Shown here in pieces: positions 24,847-32,078 of a DNA stretch of 32,079 nt (position 1 is the first letter of the stretch; each line of letters starts with the position of its first letter). Source of the DNA: Lachnospiraceae bacterium (GTDB lineage Bacteria > Bacillota > Clostridia > Lachnospirales > Lachnospiraceae); assembly GCA_024698075.1 (NCBI GenBank), contig JAILRP010000008.1, forward strand, positions 1 through 32,079, in the 5' to 3' direction. Both the position numbers and the translations under genes were made by a program. Below the pieces are notes generated by a model. The model was not told the DNA's origin, did not search any database, and saw only the letters and a program-made list of their open reading frames with translations.

Positions 24847-26727
24847 TTATTCTCTTACGTTAATGTCAAGAGTATATCTGCAGTTTTCCCCCTCTACCGT
24901 TATCACGGTCTGTCCGGGGGCAACGATTTTTATCGTGCCGTCCTTTTCCACCCTGCAGACTGACAGGTCACCTGAAGAGAAATGTATATCATAAGCATTT
25001 ATCTCATATCCGGACAGCTCATGAATGTCATAATCCCCGAATACCGCCATCGGCCTTACCTTTAAGATGATAGGTTCCTTCACGCTGACATCATAGCCTC
25101 TGCTTACCGGGTAGAAGTCCGTTATCCGGCTTTCGTCATTATCATCCGGGAGAACACAGATGCATATATCCCTTCGAAGGCCATTGTACTCAAGCCCGAC
25201 TATCGACATTCCCTCCCGGACCGGCACGAGCCTTCCGTCCTCGGAAAGCTTAAAGAAATCCCTGTCATATTTTTCGATCTTAACTTCTTCGGTGCTGATC
25301 CTGGTCTTCTGCCTGTACGTGTTCATCAGATAGCATTTAAGCTTTAAGGGACTTTCTATTTCGGTCGTATAGGTCAGGCGGTCCGTAAGGAGCATGATCG
25401 GCCCGTTTCCAAGAAGCGACTCGTCAATGCTTATCTTCTGTTTAAGATTTTCACTTCCCTCATCGCTGCGGTCGATCTCATCTGTATAATCGATTATGAC
25501 AGGGGCTATCCTGGTTGCCCATACTCCCCATTTTGATGCGCCCGTGCCCGAATAGGCATAGCCTATCATGGACCTGTCGTCTTTTCCGATATGTCCGCTC
25601 GGATCCGTCATGATGCCGCAGTTGTGGCATCCGGAAATGACATCCGTGTTCAATTCGGATACCCTGTCAAAATTAATGCCGTCATATGATTCGTAATACA
25701 AAAGACAGCTGTCATCCTTAAAGCGGCGGTTAGTCGCAAGTGCTATGAACTTGTGGCTGTCCTCAAGATAGGCAACATCCCATGAATCGGAATCGGAATA
25801 AGTATATTCATTCGCGTCGGTAAAATCACTTCTGAAGACAGTTATCCCGCCAAACTCAAGCTTGCCCGGCCAAAGCGGATCCGTAAGATCAGCCGTCCGG
25901 ACTTCTGTGGCTCTGACCCATCCGTAAATATCCGAGAAAGAGTCCAATGTATTGTATACATAAAGCGTATCGTCTACGGCAACAAAGCTCGGCTCGCCGG
26001 CGCCCCAACCGATCTCTATGCCGTCAAAATACACTATCGGAACGGGAAGGCCGCTCCATCCGCCGCCATCCCACTTTTCAAACGGCCCGTCCGGATTTTC
26101 GGAACGTGCCAGGAAAACGCTGTTGCAAAGGCCGTCATCATTGATCGTTCCGGTATAGCCCATGTAATAATATCCGTCATAATAGAACACGTCCGGATCG
26201 CAGACCGATTTAAAATCAGCGGATCCCGGGGTCGGAGACAGGACAACCCTTTCATCATCCCACGTCTGTCCGCCGTCCTTGGAATGTCTGTATGTGATCC
26301 AGTCATACTCTTTTTTGCTGTCTCCGGGAGATGCGAACCAGGCATCGATGCTTCCGTCATCATTGCAGATCATCGAAGGCCCATAACGGTAATCAGGACG
26401 TCCGCTTCCCCAAAGGGCAAACACATCCCGGCCGCTTCCGTCAAGACGCAGCCTTACATGCTTATCAACAAGCTCCTCCTTAAAGCCGTCCGGTGTGCCT
26501 GCATTTTCTCGGGACTCTTCCGGCACTGCCTCCTGCGCTATATCTTCCCTGCTTTCCTCTTCGGCAGGCTCTTCTGCTTCCCTTGGAGCTTCTTCCCTGA
26601 CAGGTTCCCCTGAATAAGGTGGCTGCGAAGGGGGCGTTACCGCTCCTGAACAGGCCGCAAGACCTGTAATGGCCGCTGCAGCTATGAGAATAAATGAGAT
26701 CATTTCTTTGTGGTTCAAAAACTTCAT
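24847..26727 (-). CDS. Lipoprotein with GH43-like five-bladed propeller domain
   Basis: This is a surface lipoprotein of 626 residues from the preferred ATG at 26727. The frame is open to an ATG at 26766, but a well-formed promoter ends just before 26727. The signal peptide ends in lipobox LAAC (Cys26). A Glu/Pro-rich spacer of about 50 residues follows. The central domain resembles GH43/GH117-type beta-propellers: WGSGRPDYRYGPSMI, SIDAWFASPGDS, YRHSKDGGQTW, and SVCDPDVFYYDGYYYMGYTG, where Asp is a possible catalytic base. The C-terminal 100 residues resemble a bacterial Ig-like domain (ISDGTIK-type strands, GQTVITVEGENCRYTL). It may bind or cleave plant or microbial glycans, but activity cannot be assigned. 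Its 3' end converges on the SGNH gene with six bases between. Confidence 0.75.
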   Translation of the reverse strand: MKFLNHKEMISFILIAAAAITGLAACSGAVTPPSQPPYSGEPVREEAPREAEEPAEEESREDIAQEAVPEESRENAGTPDGFKEELVDKHVRLRLDGSGRDVFALWGSGRPDYRYGPSMICNDDGSIDAWFASPGDSKKEYDWITYRHSKDGGQTWDDERVVLSPTPGSADFKSVCDPDVFYYDGYYYMGYTGTINDDGLCNSVFLARSENPDGPFEKWDGGGWSGLPVPIVYFDGIEIGWGAGEPSFVAVDDTLYVYNTLDSFSDIYGWVRATEVRTADLTDPLWPGKLEFGGITVFRSDFTDANEYTYSDSDSWDVAYLEDSHKFIALATNRRFKDDSCLLYYESYDGINFDRVSELNTDVISGCHNCGIMTDPSGHIGKDDRSMIGYAYSGTGASKWGVWATRIAPVIIDYTDEIDRSDEGSENLKQKISIDESLLGNGPIMLLTDRLTYTTEIESPLKLKCYLMNTYRQKTRISTEEVKIEKYDRDFFKLSEDGRLVPVREGMSIVGLEYNGLRRDICICVLPDDNDESRITDFYPVSRGYDVSVKEPIILKVRPMAVFGDYDIHELSGYEINAYDIHFSSGDLSVCRVEKDGTIKIVAPGQTVITVEGENCRYTLDINVRE

Positions 26728-26733
26728 TCTGAC

Positions 26734-26762
26734 ATAATACCCGAACAGAGGGACTTTCGCAA
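26734..26762 (-). promoter_or_regulatory. Promoter of the propeller lipoprotein, leaderless geometry
   Basis: On the minus strand TTGCGA (26762-26757), a 17-base spacer and TATTAT (26739-26734) are followed by six bases and the ATG at 26727. No ribosome-binding site is present. This spacing supports the inner start codon. Confidence 0.55.
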
Positions 26763-26770
26763 GCATTGGC

Positions 26771-26798
26771 TTGAAGATAGGACAGGAAAGTCTATAAT
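26771..26798 (+). promoter_or_regulatory. Promoter of trmL, leaderless geometry
   Basis: TTGAAG (26771-26776), a 16-base spacer and a perfect TATAAT (26793-26798) are followed by six bases, ATTATC, and then the trmL ATG. There is no ribosome-binding site. It is back to back with the lipoprotein promoter, the two -35 boxes being eight bases apart. Confidence 0.65.
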
Positions 26799-26804
26799 AT
26801 TATC

Positions 26805-27308
26805 ATGAACATTGTGCTTCTCGAACCCGAAATACCGGCCAATACCGGTAATATAGGAAGGACCTGCGTAGCCGCCGGTGCAAGGCTTCACCTGATAGAA
26901 CCGCTGGGATTCCACCTTGATGAAAAGAGCATTAAACGGGCAGGCCTGGACTACTGGCCCAAGCTGGATGTCAGCCGCTATGTAAGCTATCGGGAATTTC
27001 TCGATATGAACAGGCCAAAGCGTATTTTCATGGCTACGACAAAAGCAGAAAGGTCATATACCGATGTGGCCTATGAGGCTGATGACTATATCATGTTCGG
27101 AAAGGAAAGTGCCGGAATACCGGAAGATATGCTCGTGGAAAATGAAGAGCACTGTATAAGGATACCTATGTTTTCGGATATAAGATCGCTTAACCTGTCA
27201 AACAGCGTGGCGATAATCCTGTATGAAGCAATGCGCCAGCTGCAGTTCCCGGCCCTTCAGGAAGAAGGCAGCCTGCACAGGCTCAGCTGGAAGCACACAC
27301 AGTCCTGA
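26805..27308 (+). CDS. trmL: tRNA (cytidine/uridine-34 2'-O)-methyltransferase
   Basis: TrmL is a small SPOUT methyltransferase that uses S-adenosylmethionine to methylate the wobble ribose of certain leucine tRNAs. The 167 residues show the family motifs in order: LLEPEIPANTGNIGRTCVA at the N-terminus, MFGKESAGIPE (motif 2 of the knot) and IPMFSDIRSLNLSNSVAIILYEAMRQ (motif 3), which form the trefoil-knot cofactor site. Length is normal. It starts at the first ATG after a -10 element with no ribosome-binding site, suggesting a leaderless mRNA. It converges with the diguanylate cyclase gene, with 15 bases between the stops and no terminator seen. Confidence 0.96.
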   Translation: MNIVLLEPEIPANTGNIGRTCVAAGARLHLIEPLGFHLDEKSIKRAGLDYWPKLDVSRYVSYREFLDMNRPKRIFMATTKAERSYTDVAYEADDYIMFGKESAGIPEDMLVENEEHCIRIPMFSDIRSLNLSNSVAIILYEAMRQLQFPALQEEGSLHRLSWKHTQS

Positions 27309-27323
27309 AGGGCATATCAGTCA

Positions 27324-28631
27324 TTACAGCACGGTAACTTTGTTTCTTCCGTTCTCCTTGGACGAATACAGTGCCTTGTCAACCCGGTCAAAAACGCTTT
27401 CAAAGGTATCATCGTCTTTTAACCTTGTGGCTCCGACAGAGCAGGTCATCTTTCCGACCTCGGGGAACGTCCTGTCTTCAACGGCCCCTCTCAGATTTTC
27501 AGCCATCTGTGCTATCTCCGCATCCGACTTTCCGTAGCATACTATGACAAATTCCTCACCGCCCCAGCGGCCGAAATATGCCTTTTCTTCCGAGATCCGG
27601 TCTTTGATGATGTCAGCAAAAAGCTTAAGTGTGGCATCTCCGACAGAATGGCCGTACGTATCATTTACATTCTTGAACAGGTCAAGGTCCAGCATCAGGA
27701 CTGCTGTCTGCTCTCCGTCTCTCTTATGGTTATCTATTGCATTGTATATCTCGGCTTTGATGCCGCCGTGATTCAGCACTTCGGTAAGAGGATCCGTCAG
27801 TGCCAGCTTTTCGTATTTCTTAAGCGTGGACAGAAGTTCTATGGAATTATCATGGATGTCCTGAACCATGAACACGAATCTGTAGTCATCCTCATTATTG
27901 GTCTCTGCTCTGCTGAATATAAGCTTTACCCATATGAAGTTTCCTTCAAGGTTCATCATCATGCAGTCAAAGGACGACGTTCTTCCGGGAGGGAAATTCT
28001 TCTTCAGATATTCCGGATCCGACCTTCGGAGGAACTGTTCCTGATCCTCGGGCTTGAACATATTGACTATCATCATCCGCCAGTCGGAATACTTGATATC
28101 CGAATTAACGCTCTCATCCGATACCTCGGTTATGTTCAGGCTGCTGGTGGTATCCCTTACAAGATCGATATACATGGAAAAGAGGTATGCATTCTGGATA
28201 GTATTGACCTTATTTGTAGTCATGAATTCCTGAACATACTCATCATCGTCAAGTTCATCCATGACAAACAGGTATATATTGCTGTCTTTCATTGGATAGA
28301 CCGTCATCTGGATGATGCTCGGCTGGTCGGAGCCGTCCGTCTGGACCTTCAGTCTCCGGCTGTATTTTCCCTTGAATTCACCGTAATATGATACAAAGAC
28401 AGCATAGTCTTTCGTTATCTTCTCGTTTGTTCCGCTGAAGTGAAACCAGAGTTTTTCGATCAGTTCATTATAGTCTCCGGTCTCGTCAATAAAACCCTTG
28501 AAGATGCCCTTACGGCTGAGGGCTTTATATTTTCCCATATCCGTATCGACAAGTATTATCGCGTCAACGTTTTTCTGAACAAGCGAAGCCGCTTCTTCTA
28601 CCGTATAATCTTCCAGTGCTTTATTAGGCAT
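27324..28631 (-). CDS. GGDEF-domain diguanylate cyclase
   Basis: This is a predicted cytoplasmic enzyme that makes cyclic di-GMP from two GTP. The C-terminal 170 residues form a GGDEF domain: LTDPLTEVLNHGGI, LMLDLDLFKNVNDTYGHSVGD and the active-site RWGGEEFVIVCYG. The inhibitory RxxD site upstream of GGEEF is missing (ISEEKAYFG there), so product inhibition through that site is unlikely. The N-terminal 260 residues contain one PAS-like segment (about 170-270, with FMVQDIHDNSIELL leading to the catalytic domain) and an unassigned region. There is no membrane segment. The start is the ATG at 28631, eight bases after GGAGG. An in-frame GTG at 28640 lies inside that ribosome-binding site and is unlikely. 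Length is then 435 residues. Confidence 0.92.
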   Translation of the reverse strand: MPNKALEDYTVEEAASLVQKNVDAIILVDTDMGKYKALSRKGIFKGFIDETGDYNELIEKLWFHFSGTNEKITKDYAVFVSYYGEFKGKYSRRLKVQTDGSDQPSIIQMTVYPMKDSNIYLFVMDELDDDEYVQEFMTTNKVNTIQNAYLFSMYIDLVRDTTSSLNITEVSDESVNSDIKYSDWRMMIVNMFKPEDQEQFLRRSDPEYLKKNFPPGRTSSFDCMMMNLEGNFIWVKLIFSRAETNNEDDYRFVFMVQDIHDNSIELLSTLKKYEKLALTDPLTEVLNHGGIKAEIYNAIDNHKRDGEQTAVLMLDLDLFKNVNDTYGHSVGDATLKLFADIIKDRISEEKAYFGRWGGEEFVIVCYGKSDAEIAQMAENLRGAVEDRTFPEVGKMTCSVGATRLKDDDTFESVFDRVDKALYSSKENGRNKVTVL

Positions 28632-28654
28632 GCATTTCACCTCCTCACTCTCGT

Positions 28655-28682
28655 ATGATAATTCATTTTTACTTCATATCAA
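28655..28682 (-). promoter_or_regulatory. Promoter of the diguanylate cyclase gene
   Basis: On the minus strand TTGATA (28682-28677), a 16-base spacer and TATCAT (28660-28655), each five of six to consensus, lie 23 bases before the ATG. The AGGAGG lies in between. The rest of this 94-base gap is A/T-rich with no clear terminator for the gene upstream. Confidence 0.5.
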
Positions 28683-28734
28683 AGTTTTTTTCAATTTTCA
28701 CATGAAGTTTTTTTAAAACAGACATTATGGCGAT

Positions 28735-29778
28735 TTAAGGCAGGGCCTTGATAAGGGCGTTTATCTCTTCCTCCGTTGTTCCCCAGTCTGTCGCAAAACG
28801 TATTACAGTATGCCGGTCATCATACTTCTCCCAGAATCCGTACTCGACTTTTTCGCCAAGCCTTTCAAGGGCTTCATTTTCCATAACGCAGAAAACCTGA
28901 TTCGTCGGTGACCCGAAACACAGGTTATATCCCCTTTCGAGAAGGGCCTCCCTGAGGCTGTCGGCCGCTTTTATCGCAGGCTTTCCAATCCGCTCATACA
29001 GGCCGTCCCGAAACAGTTCATCGAACTGCAGCCCCATCAGCCTTCCCTTCGCGAATAATGCCCCATGCTGCTTGATGATCGTGAAAAGATGCGGGATCTT
29101 ATCCGGATCCGGAATTACAGCTGCTTCCCCAAACATCGCTCCGCATTTCGTGCCACCGATATAAAATGCATCACATAATGCTGCGAGGTCTTTCAGCGTC
29201 ACGTCGTTTTCCGGGCAGGACAGCGCATAGGCAAGCCTTGCCCCGTCCACATATAAGGAAATACCGAACCTGTCGCAGATGCCACGGAAGGCTGTAAGTT
29301 CCTCTTTCGTGTAAAGAGTTCCGTATTCCGTGGGATGTGAAAGGTATATCATCCCCGGCATCACCATATGTTCGTGATTTGCGTCATTGTAATAGTCTTC
29401 CAGATATTTCTCCGCGCTTTTGGCCGATAATTTTCCATACCGGTGGGGCAGTTCAAGGACTTTATGTCCGTTCGATTCGATCGCCCCTGCCTCATGAACG
29501 CTGATATGCCCGGTCACAGCAGCAATGACTCCCTGATATGACCTTAGCAGCGCATCGATCATCACAGCGTTCGTCTGCGTTCCTCCTGAAAGGAATTCTA
29601 CCGCAGCATTCCTGCATCCGCATGCTTCCCTGATCCTGTTTCTGGCGGATTCAGAAATCTCATCCAGGCCGTAACCGGATGTCTGCATCAGGTTTGTCTC
29701 GGTCATCCTTTTCAAAATATCGGGGTATGCGCCCTTTGTATAATCACTGCTGAAATTTAATTTTTCTGTCATTTTCAT
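28735..29778 (-). CDS. Low-specificity L-threonine aldolase family enzyme
   Basis: This is a PLP-dependent enzyme (347 residues) of the beta-eliminating lyase/threonine aldolase family, which splits L-threonine or L-allo-threonine to glycine and acetaldehyde. It has the PLP Lys211 in YIGGTKCGA, Asp178 in LYVDGARLAYA, FLSGGTQTNAV for phosphate binding and HISVHEAGAIE for ring stacking. Length is normal. The annotated frame begins MKM. The third codon (29772) is better placed after AGGGA and is the likelier start. It follows the alpha/beta hydrolase gene by 22 bases on the same strand, probably one transcript. No obvious metabolic link joins the two. Confidence 0.9.
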   Translation of the reverse strand: MKMTEKLNFSSDYTKGAYPDILKRMTETNLMQTSGYGLDEISESARNRIREACGCRNAAVEFLSGGTQTNAVMIDALLRSYQGVIAAVTGHISVHEAGAIESNGHKVLELPHRYGKLSAKSAEKYLEDYYNDANHEHMVMPGMIYLSHPTEYGTLYTKEELTAFRGICDRFGISLYVDGARLAYALSCPENDVTLKDLAALCDAFYIGGTKCGAMFGEAAVIPDPDKIPHLFTIIKQHGALFAKGRLMGLQFDELFRDGLYERIGKPAIKAADSLREALLERGYNLCFGSPTNQVFCVMENEALERLGEKVEYGFWEKYDDRHTVIRFATDWGTTEEEINALIKALP

Positions 29779-29800
29779 CCCTGCTAAATGAGTTAATGGT

Positions 29801-30481
29801 TTATTCCTTCATAAAATCAAGCACTGCCTTATTGAATTCTTCCGGGTTCTTATTTGCGATAAAGTGGCTGCCCTTGATGAATACCAGCGCAGAATCCGGA
29901 ATTCCTCCTGCGATCTTCTTTGTGTGTTCTTTCTTTATCATATCTTTGGTGCCGGCAATAACCAGGGTTTTCGCCGTTATCCCGGGCAGCTCGTCTTCGC
30001 TCACGTTTGGATCATTTACCATCAGCCCAAGCATCTCTGCTTTCAGCCTTGCGGAATCATTTTTAGATGCAGACTTTTTTGCGATCCTATAGCCAATCTC
30101 AATGGGGATCTGAACAGACCTTTTCACTCCCCCTGCATCCAAATTCGCTCCGTTTAGGATCAATCGGTTTACCCGGTCAGGGTACATGATGGCAAAGACC
30201 ATGGCAATATTTCCTCCGTCGGAAAATCCAAGCAAATGAGCCTTTTCAATCCGGTGCTCATCCATAAAACAAAGCAGATCCTTGGCAAACTGCCTGATAG
30301 TGAAAGGCTCTTCTCCTCTTGGAGTCTTGCCGTGCCCCCGGGTATCTATAGCATAAACATGATATTGTTTTGAGAACTCATCGATCTGTCCTTTAAAATA
30401 GCTGCAGTCTTCACCGTTTCCATGAAGGAGGATGAAGGGCTCCCCCTGCCCCTTTTCAACATAGTTATGCTTAATATCCAT
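29801..30481 (-). CDS. Alpha/beta hydrolase
   Basis: This is a small serine hydrolase of 226 residues with a single alpha/beta fold. The oxyanion segment is ILLHGNGED (residues 17-25), the nucleophile Ser87 sits in GFSDGG, and Asp180 (GTKDMI) and His206 (GSHF) complete the triad. RGHGKT (48-53) is the usual strand-turn motif. No signal peptide or membrane helix is seen, so it should be cytoplasmic. The natural substrate cannot be read. AGGAG precedes the ATG by ten bases. It lies 67 bases after the DUF1848 gene, and a TATAAT overlapping that gene's stop codon may give it its own promoter. The aldolase gene follows. Confidence 0.9.
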   Translation of the reverse strand: MDIKHNYVEKGQGEPFILLHGNGEDCSYFKGQIDEFSKQYHVYAIDTRGHGKTPRGEEPFTIRQFAKDLLCFMDEHRIEKAHLLGFSDGGNIAMVFAIMYPDRVNRLILNGANLDAGGVKRSVQIPIEIGYRIAKKSASKNDSARLKAEMLGLMVNDPNVSEDELPGITAKTLVIAGTKDMIKKEHTKKIAGGIPDSALVFIKGSHFIANKNPEEFNKAVLDFMKE

Positions 30482-30547
30482 GCCGGATCATCTCCTGTGG
30501 TTTACGTCCCGACATACATCTGCCAAGGTGATATGCCCTCAATTCTC

Positions 30548-30553
30548 ATTATA
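30548..30553 (-). promoter_or_regulatory. Possible -10 element for the alpha/beta hydrolase gene
   Basis: A perfect TATAAT on the minus strand contains the TAA stop of the DUF1848 gene. The -35 (TATGCA at 17 bases) is poor. A leader of about 60 bases would follow. It could equally be chance in A/T-rich sequence. Confidence 0.3.
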
Positions 30554-31481
30554 CTGCGAATAAACTTTCCTGCATATCTATCCACGATTCCTGCGGTACT
30601 TCATGTATCTTATCACCTTCCATATAATTACCGATCAGGAATGGCGAAGCAGGATCATGTAATCTGTTCTGTGCATATATTACTGCCGGTTCAGCATTTG
30701 CGTAGCAATATTTACAAAGATGAAGGCAAGTGTTGTACGCTCCTATATCGCAGGACAGATAACAGGCACATTCAGCTCTGGCGCCTTTCTTTTTTGGTGC
30801 TGTAAGCCTTCTGCCGATAGCCTTTTCATAATCGCTGATCTTCATACATCCGCTGCAGTCAGCTCCGTACTCCGCCAGTTCATTTCCTTCTGCACAAGGC
30901 TTAACGGTCATGCCACAATCTGCAGAGATCTTTATCATCTCTTTCCCCAGCTTTAATCTATCGGCCGGCGAAACTTCCCTTGCCTCCGGGAAATTCTTTC
31001 TGGCCTTTGGATACAGATCGATAAAACTGATAACCACAGTCTTCGTATATCCCTTCAGACTTTCCGCAATCTGTTTGAAAGCATGTAAATGATACTCCGA
31101 TGTATATTTATCCGATAAAAGAATAGGGTCATATCTCCAGCCTATGGAATCTGCTCCTACAGTATCGGACAGTATCTTGAAATCCTCTGTCAAACGATGT
31201 TTATCCGGAACATTTGGCTCGATATCCCGTCCGTACGGCGTGATCGTCACAAACCAATACTGTCCGAACTCCTTTATCAGATCCATATAAGGAAACATAG
31301 GGGCAGGATTTTTTGTACAGAACCCTATCACATCGACTACGGACGGATCGAGCCTGTATCTGCTTACCTGACTCGGATTGTATGGATTGCGGACGCAGAC
31401 AAAGCCCTCTTTTATTCTATTCGAAAACCATTTTGCGTAAAAAGCCGGTATATCTGTTCTTTGTCCTGTATTAATGATCAT
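30549..31481 (-). CDS. DUF1848 family protein with C-terminal radical-SAM-like cysteine cluster
   Basis: This 310-residue protein matches DUF1848, a family of unknown function. The N-terminal two thirds look like a TIM-barrel-like enzyme (SRYRLDPSVVDVIGFCTKNPAP, WFVTITPYGRDIEPN, SIGWRYDPILLSDKY). The C-terminal third holds six close cysteines: Cys238, 240, 244 and then Cys252-x3-Cys256-x2-Cys259, the spacing that binds the iron-sulfur cluster in radical SAM enzymes. The motif normally sits near the N-terminus, so a permuted or ferredoxin-like role is possible. The start overlaps the stop of the truncated methyltransferase gene by four bases and has GAAGGGA upstream. Function is not known. Confidence 0.88.
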   Translation of the reverse strand: MIINTGQRTDIPAFYAKWFSNRIKEGFVCVRNPYNPSQVSRYRLDPSVVDVIGFCTKNPAPMFPYMDLIKEFGQYWFVTITPYGRDIEPNVPDKHRLTEDFKILSDTVGADSIGWRYDPILLSDKYTSEYHLHAFKQIAESLKGYTKTVVISFIDLYPKARKNFPEAREVSPADRLKLGKEMIKISADCGMTVKPCAEGNELAEYGADCSGCMKISDYEKAIGRRLTAPKKKGARAECACYLSCDIGAYNTCLHLCKYCYANAEPAVIYAQNRLHDPASPFLIGNYMEGDKIHEVPQESWIDMQESLFAV

Positions 31482-31879
31482 ATATATATTCCCTTCGATC
31501 CATCTCGACCAGATTCCCTACCTAAGAGAACGCACGTCTCGACATTTCCCGTCCTTGGAAACATATCGACTGCGCACATACGCGTAACTTGATATCCGGC
31601 CTCGAAGAACGCCGGCAAATCCCGTGCGAGACTGGTCGGCTTACAGGAAATATATAGAATGGTCGGCGCTTCGGCCGATAGAATTTTCGGCAATGCTTTA
31701 GGATGAACGCCGTCCCGCGGCGGATCCAAAACAATGCAGTCAGGATGCGGGAATTCGGTTTCTTCCAAAACTTTTAACACATCTCCGGCGATAAACTCGC
31801 AGTTTGTCAGGTGGTTTTCCTCGGCATTTTTCTTCGCCGCAAGAACAGCCTCCTTTACAATTTCGACACCGTAGACTTG
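31478..31879 (-). pseudogene. Truncated 23S rRNA m5U methyltransferase (RlmD/TrmA family), C-terminal fragment
   Basis: Only the last 133 or so residues of an RNA uracil-5 methyltransferase remain. Homology begins at QVYGVEIVKEAV, just after where the SAM-binding DLYCGTG motif should be. It continues through CEFIAGDV, VLDPPRDGVHPKAL and the catalytic-cysteine motif YISCKPTSLARDL to a normal end. About 300 N-terminal residues, including the TRAM and part of the SAM site, are missing. The frame runs upstream into REP-like repeats, where a GTG at 31927 could start it, but the product could not bind SAM properly. The sequence beyond the repeats is not the missing part, so this is a rearrangement rather than a simple insertion. 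It is overlapped by the DUF1848 start. Confidence 0.85.
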
Positions 31880-31884
31880 GGGGG

Positions 31885-31913
31885 TTCGCACAGGGGACGG
31901 TTCTGTGTGCGAA
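31885..31913 (+). repeat. REP-like palindromic element, copy A
   Basis: A 29-base unit with perfect eight-base terminal inverted repeats (TTCGCACA at the start, TGTGCGAA at the end) around a GGGGACGGTTC core. It begins five bases from the point where methyltransferase homology stops. It pairs with inverted copy B across five bases (ACAAG) to form a long hairpin. Confidence 0.9.
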
Positions 31914-31918
31914 ACAAG

Positions 31919-31948
31919 TTCGCACACAAGAACCGTCCCCTGTGCGAA
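31919..31948 (-). repeat. REP-like palindromic element, copy B (inverted)
   Basis: Reverse complement of copy A with one extra A (30 bases). Copies A and B form a head-to-head pair like a bacterial interspersed mosaic element. Confidence 0.9.
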
Positions 31949-31955
31949 GCCTTAG

Positions 31956-32078
31956 TTACAGCTTTTTCGCACACAGAACCGTCCCCTGTGCGAACACAAT
32001 AAGCCCCTTGATATTCATTAATTCTTCCATCCCCTCCCTGCCATACGAAATAAATTCATACGTACTTTCGGGAACAAT
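31956..32078 (-). CDS. Unidentified open frame entering from the right edge, ending in the repeats
   Basis: The minus strand is open from the window edge for 40 codons to a TAA at 31956. The first 28 residues (IVPESTYEFISYGREG, then MEELMNIKGLIV) precede copy C. The last 12 are encoded by the repeat and its flank, so the natural C-terminus has been replaced. An ATG after GGGAGGGG at 32029 could also make this the start of a very short peptide. It is not recognisable as the missing methyltransferase N-terminus. I do not assign a function. Confidence 0.35.
   Translation of the reverse strand: MVPESTYEFISYGREGMEELMNIKGLIVFAQGTVLCAKKL
31966..31994 (-). repeat. REP-like palindromic element, copy C
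   Basis: An exact reverse complement of copy A (29 bases), separated from copy B by 17 unrelated bases and in the same orientation as B. Together the three copies span 110 bases. Confidence 0.9.

Noticed and set aside
26767-26804. Extending the lipoprotein start to the ATG at 26766
   Set aside because: A -35/-10 pair at 26762-26734 would lie inside the longer coding sequence, and the first 13 residues do not improve the signal peptide.
27648-28391. Plus-strand open frame of 247 codons
   Set aside because: It is antisense to the diguanylate cyclase gene, lacks a ribosome-binding site and matches no family I know.
31885-31994. Three similar short repeats that might look like a small CRISPR array
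   Set aside because: The units alternate in orientation, spacers are 5 and 17 bases, each unit has full terminal palindromes, and no cas gene is near. A REP/BIME-type element explains them better.
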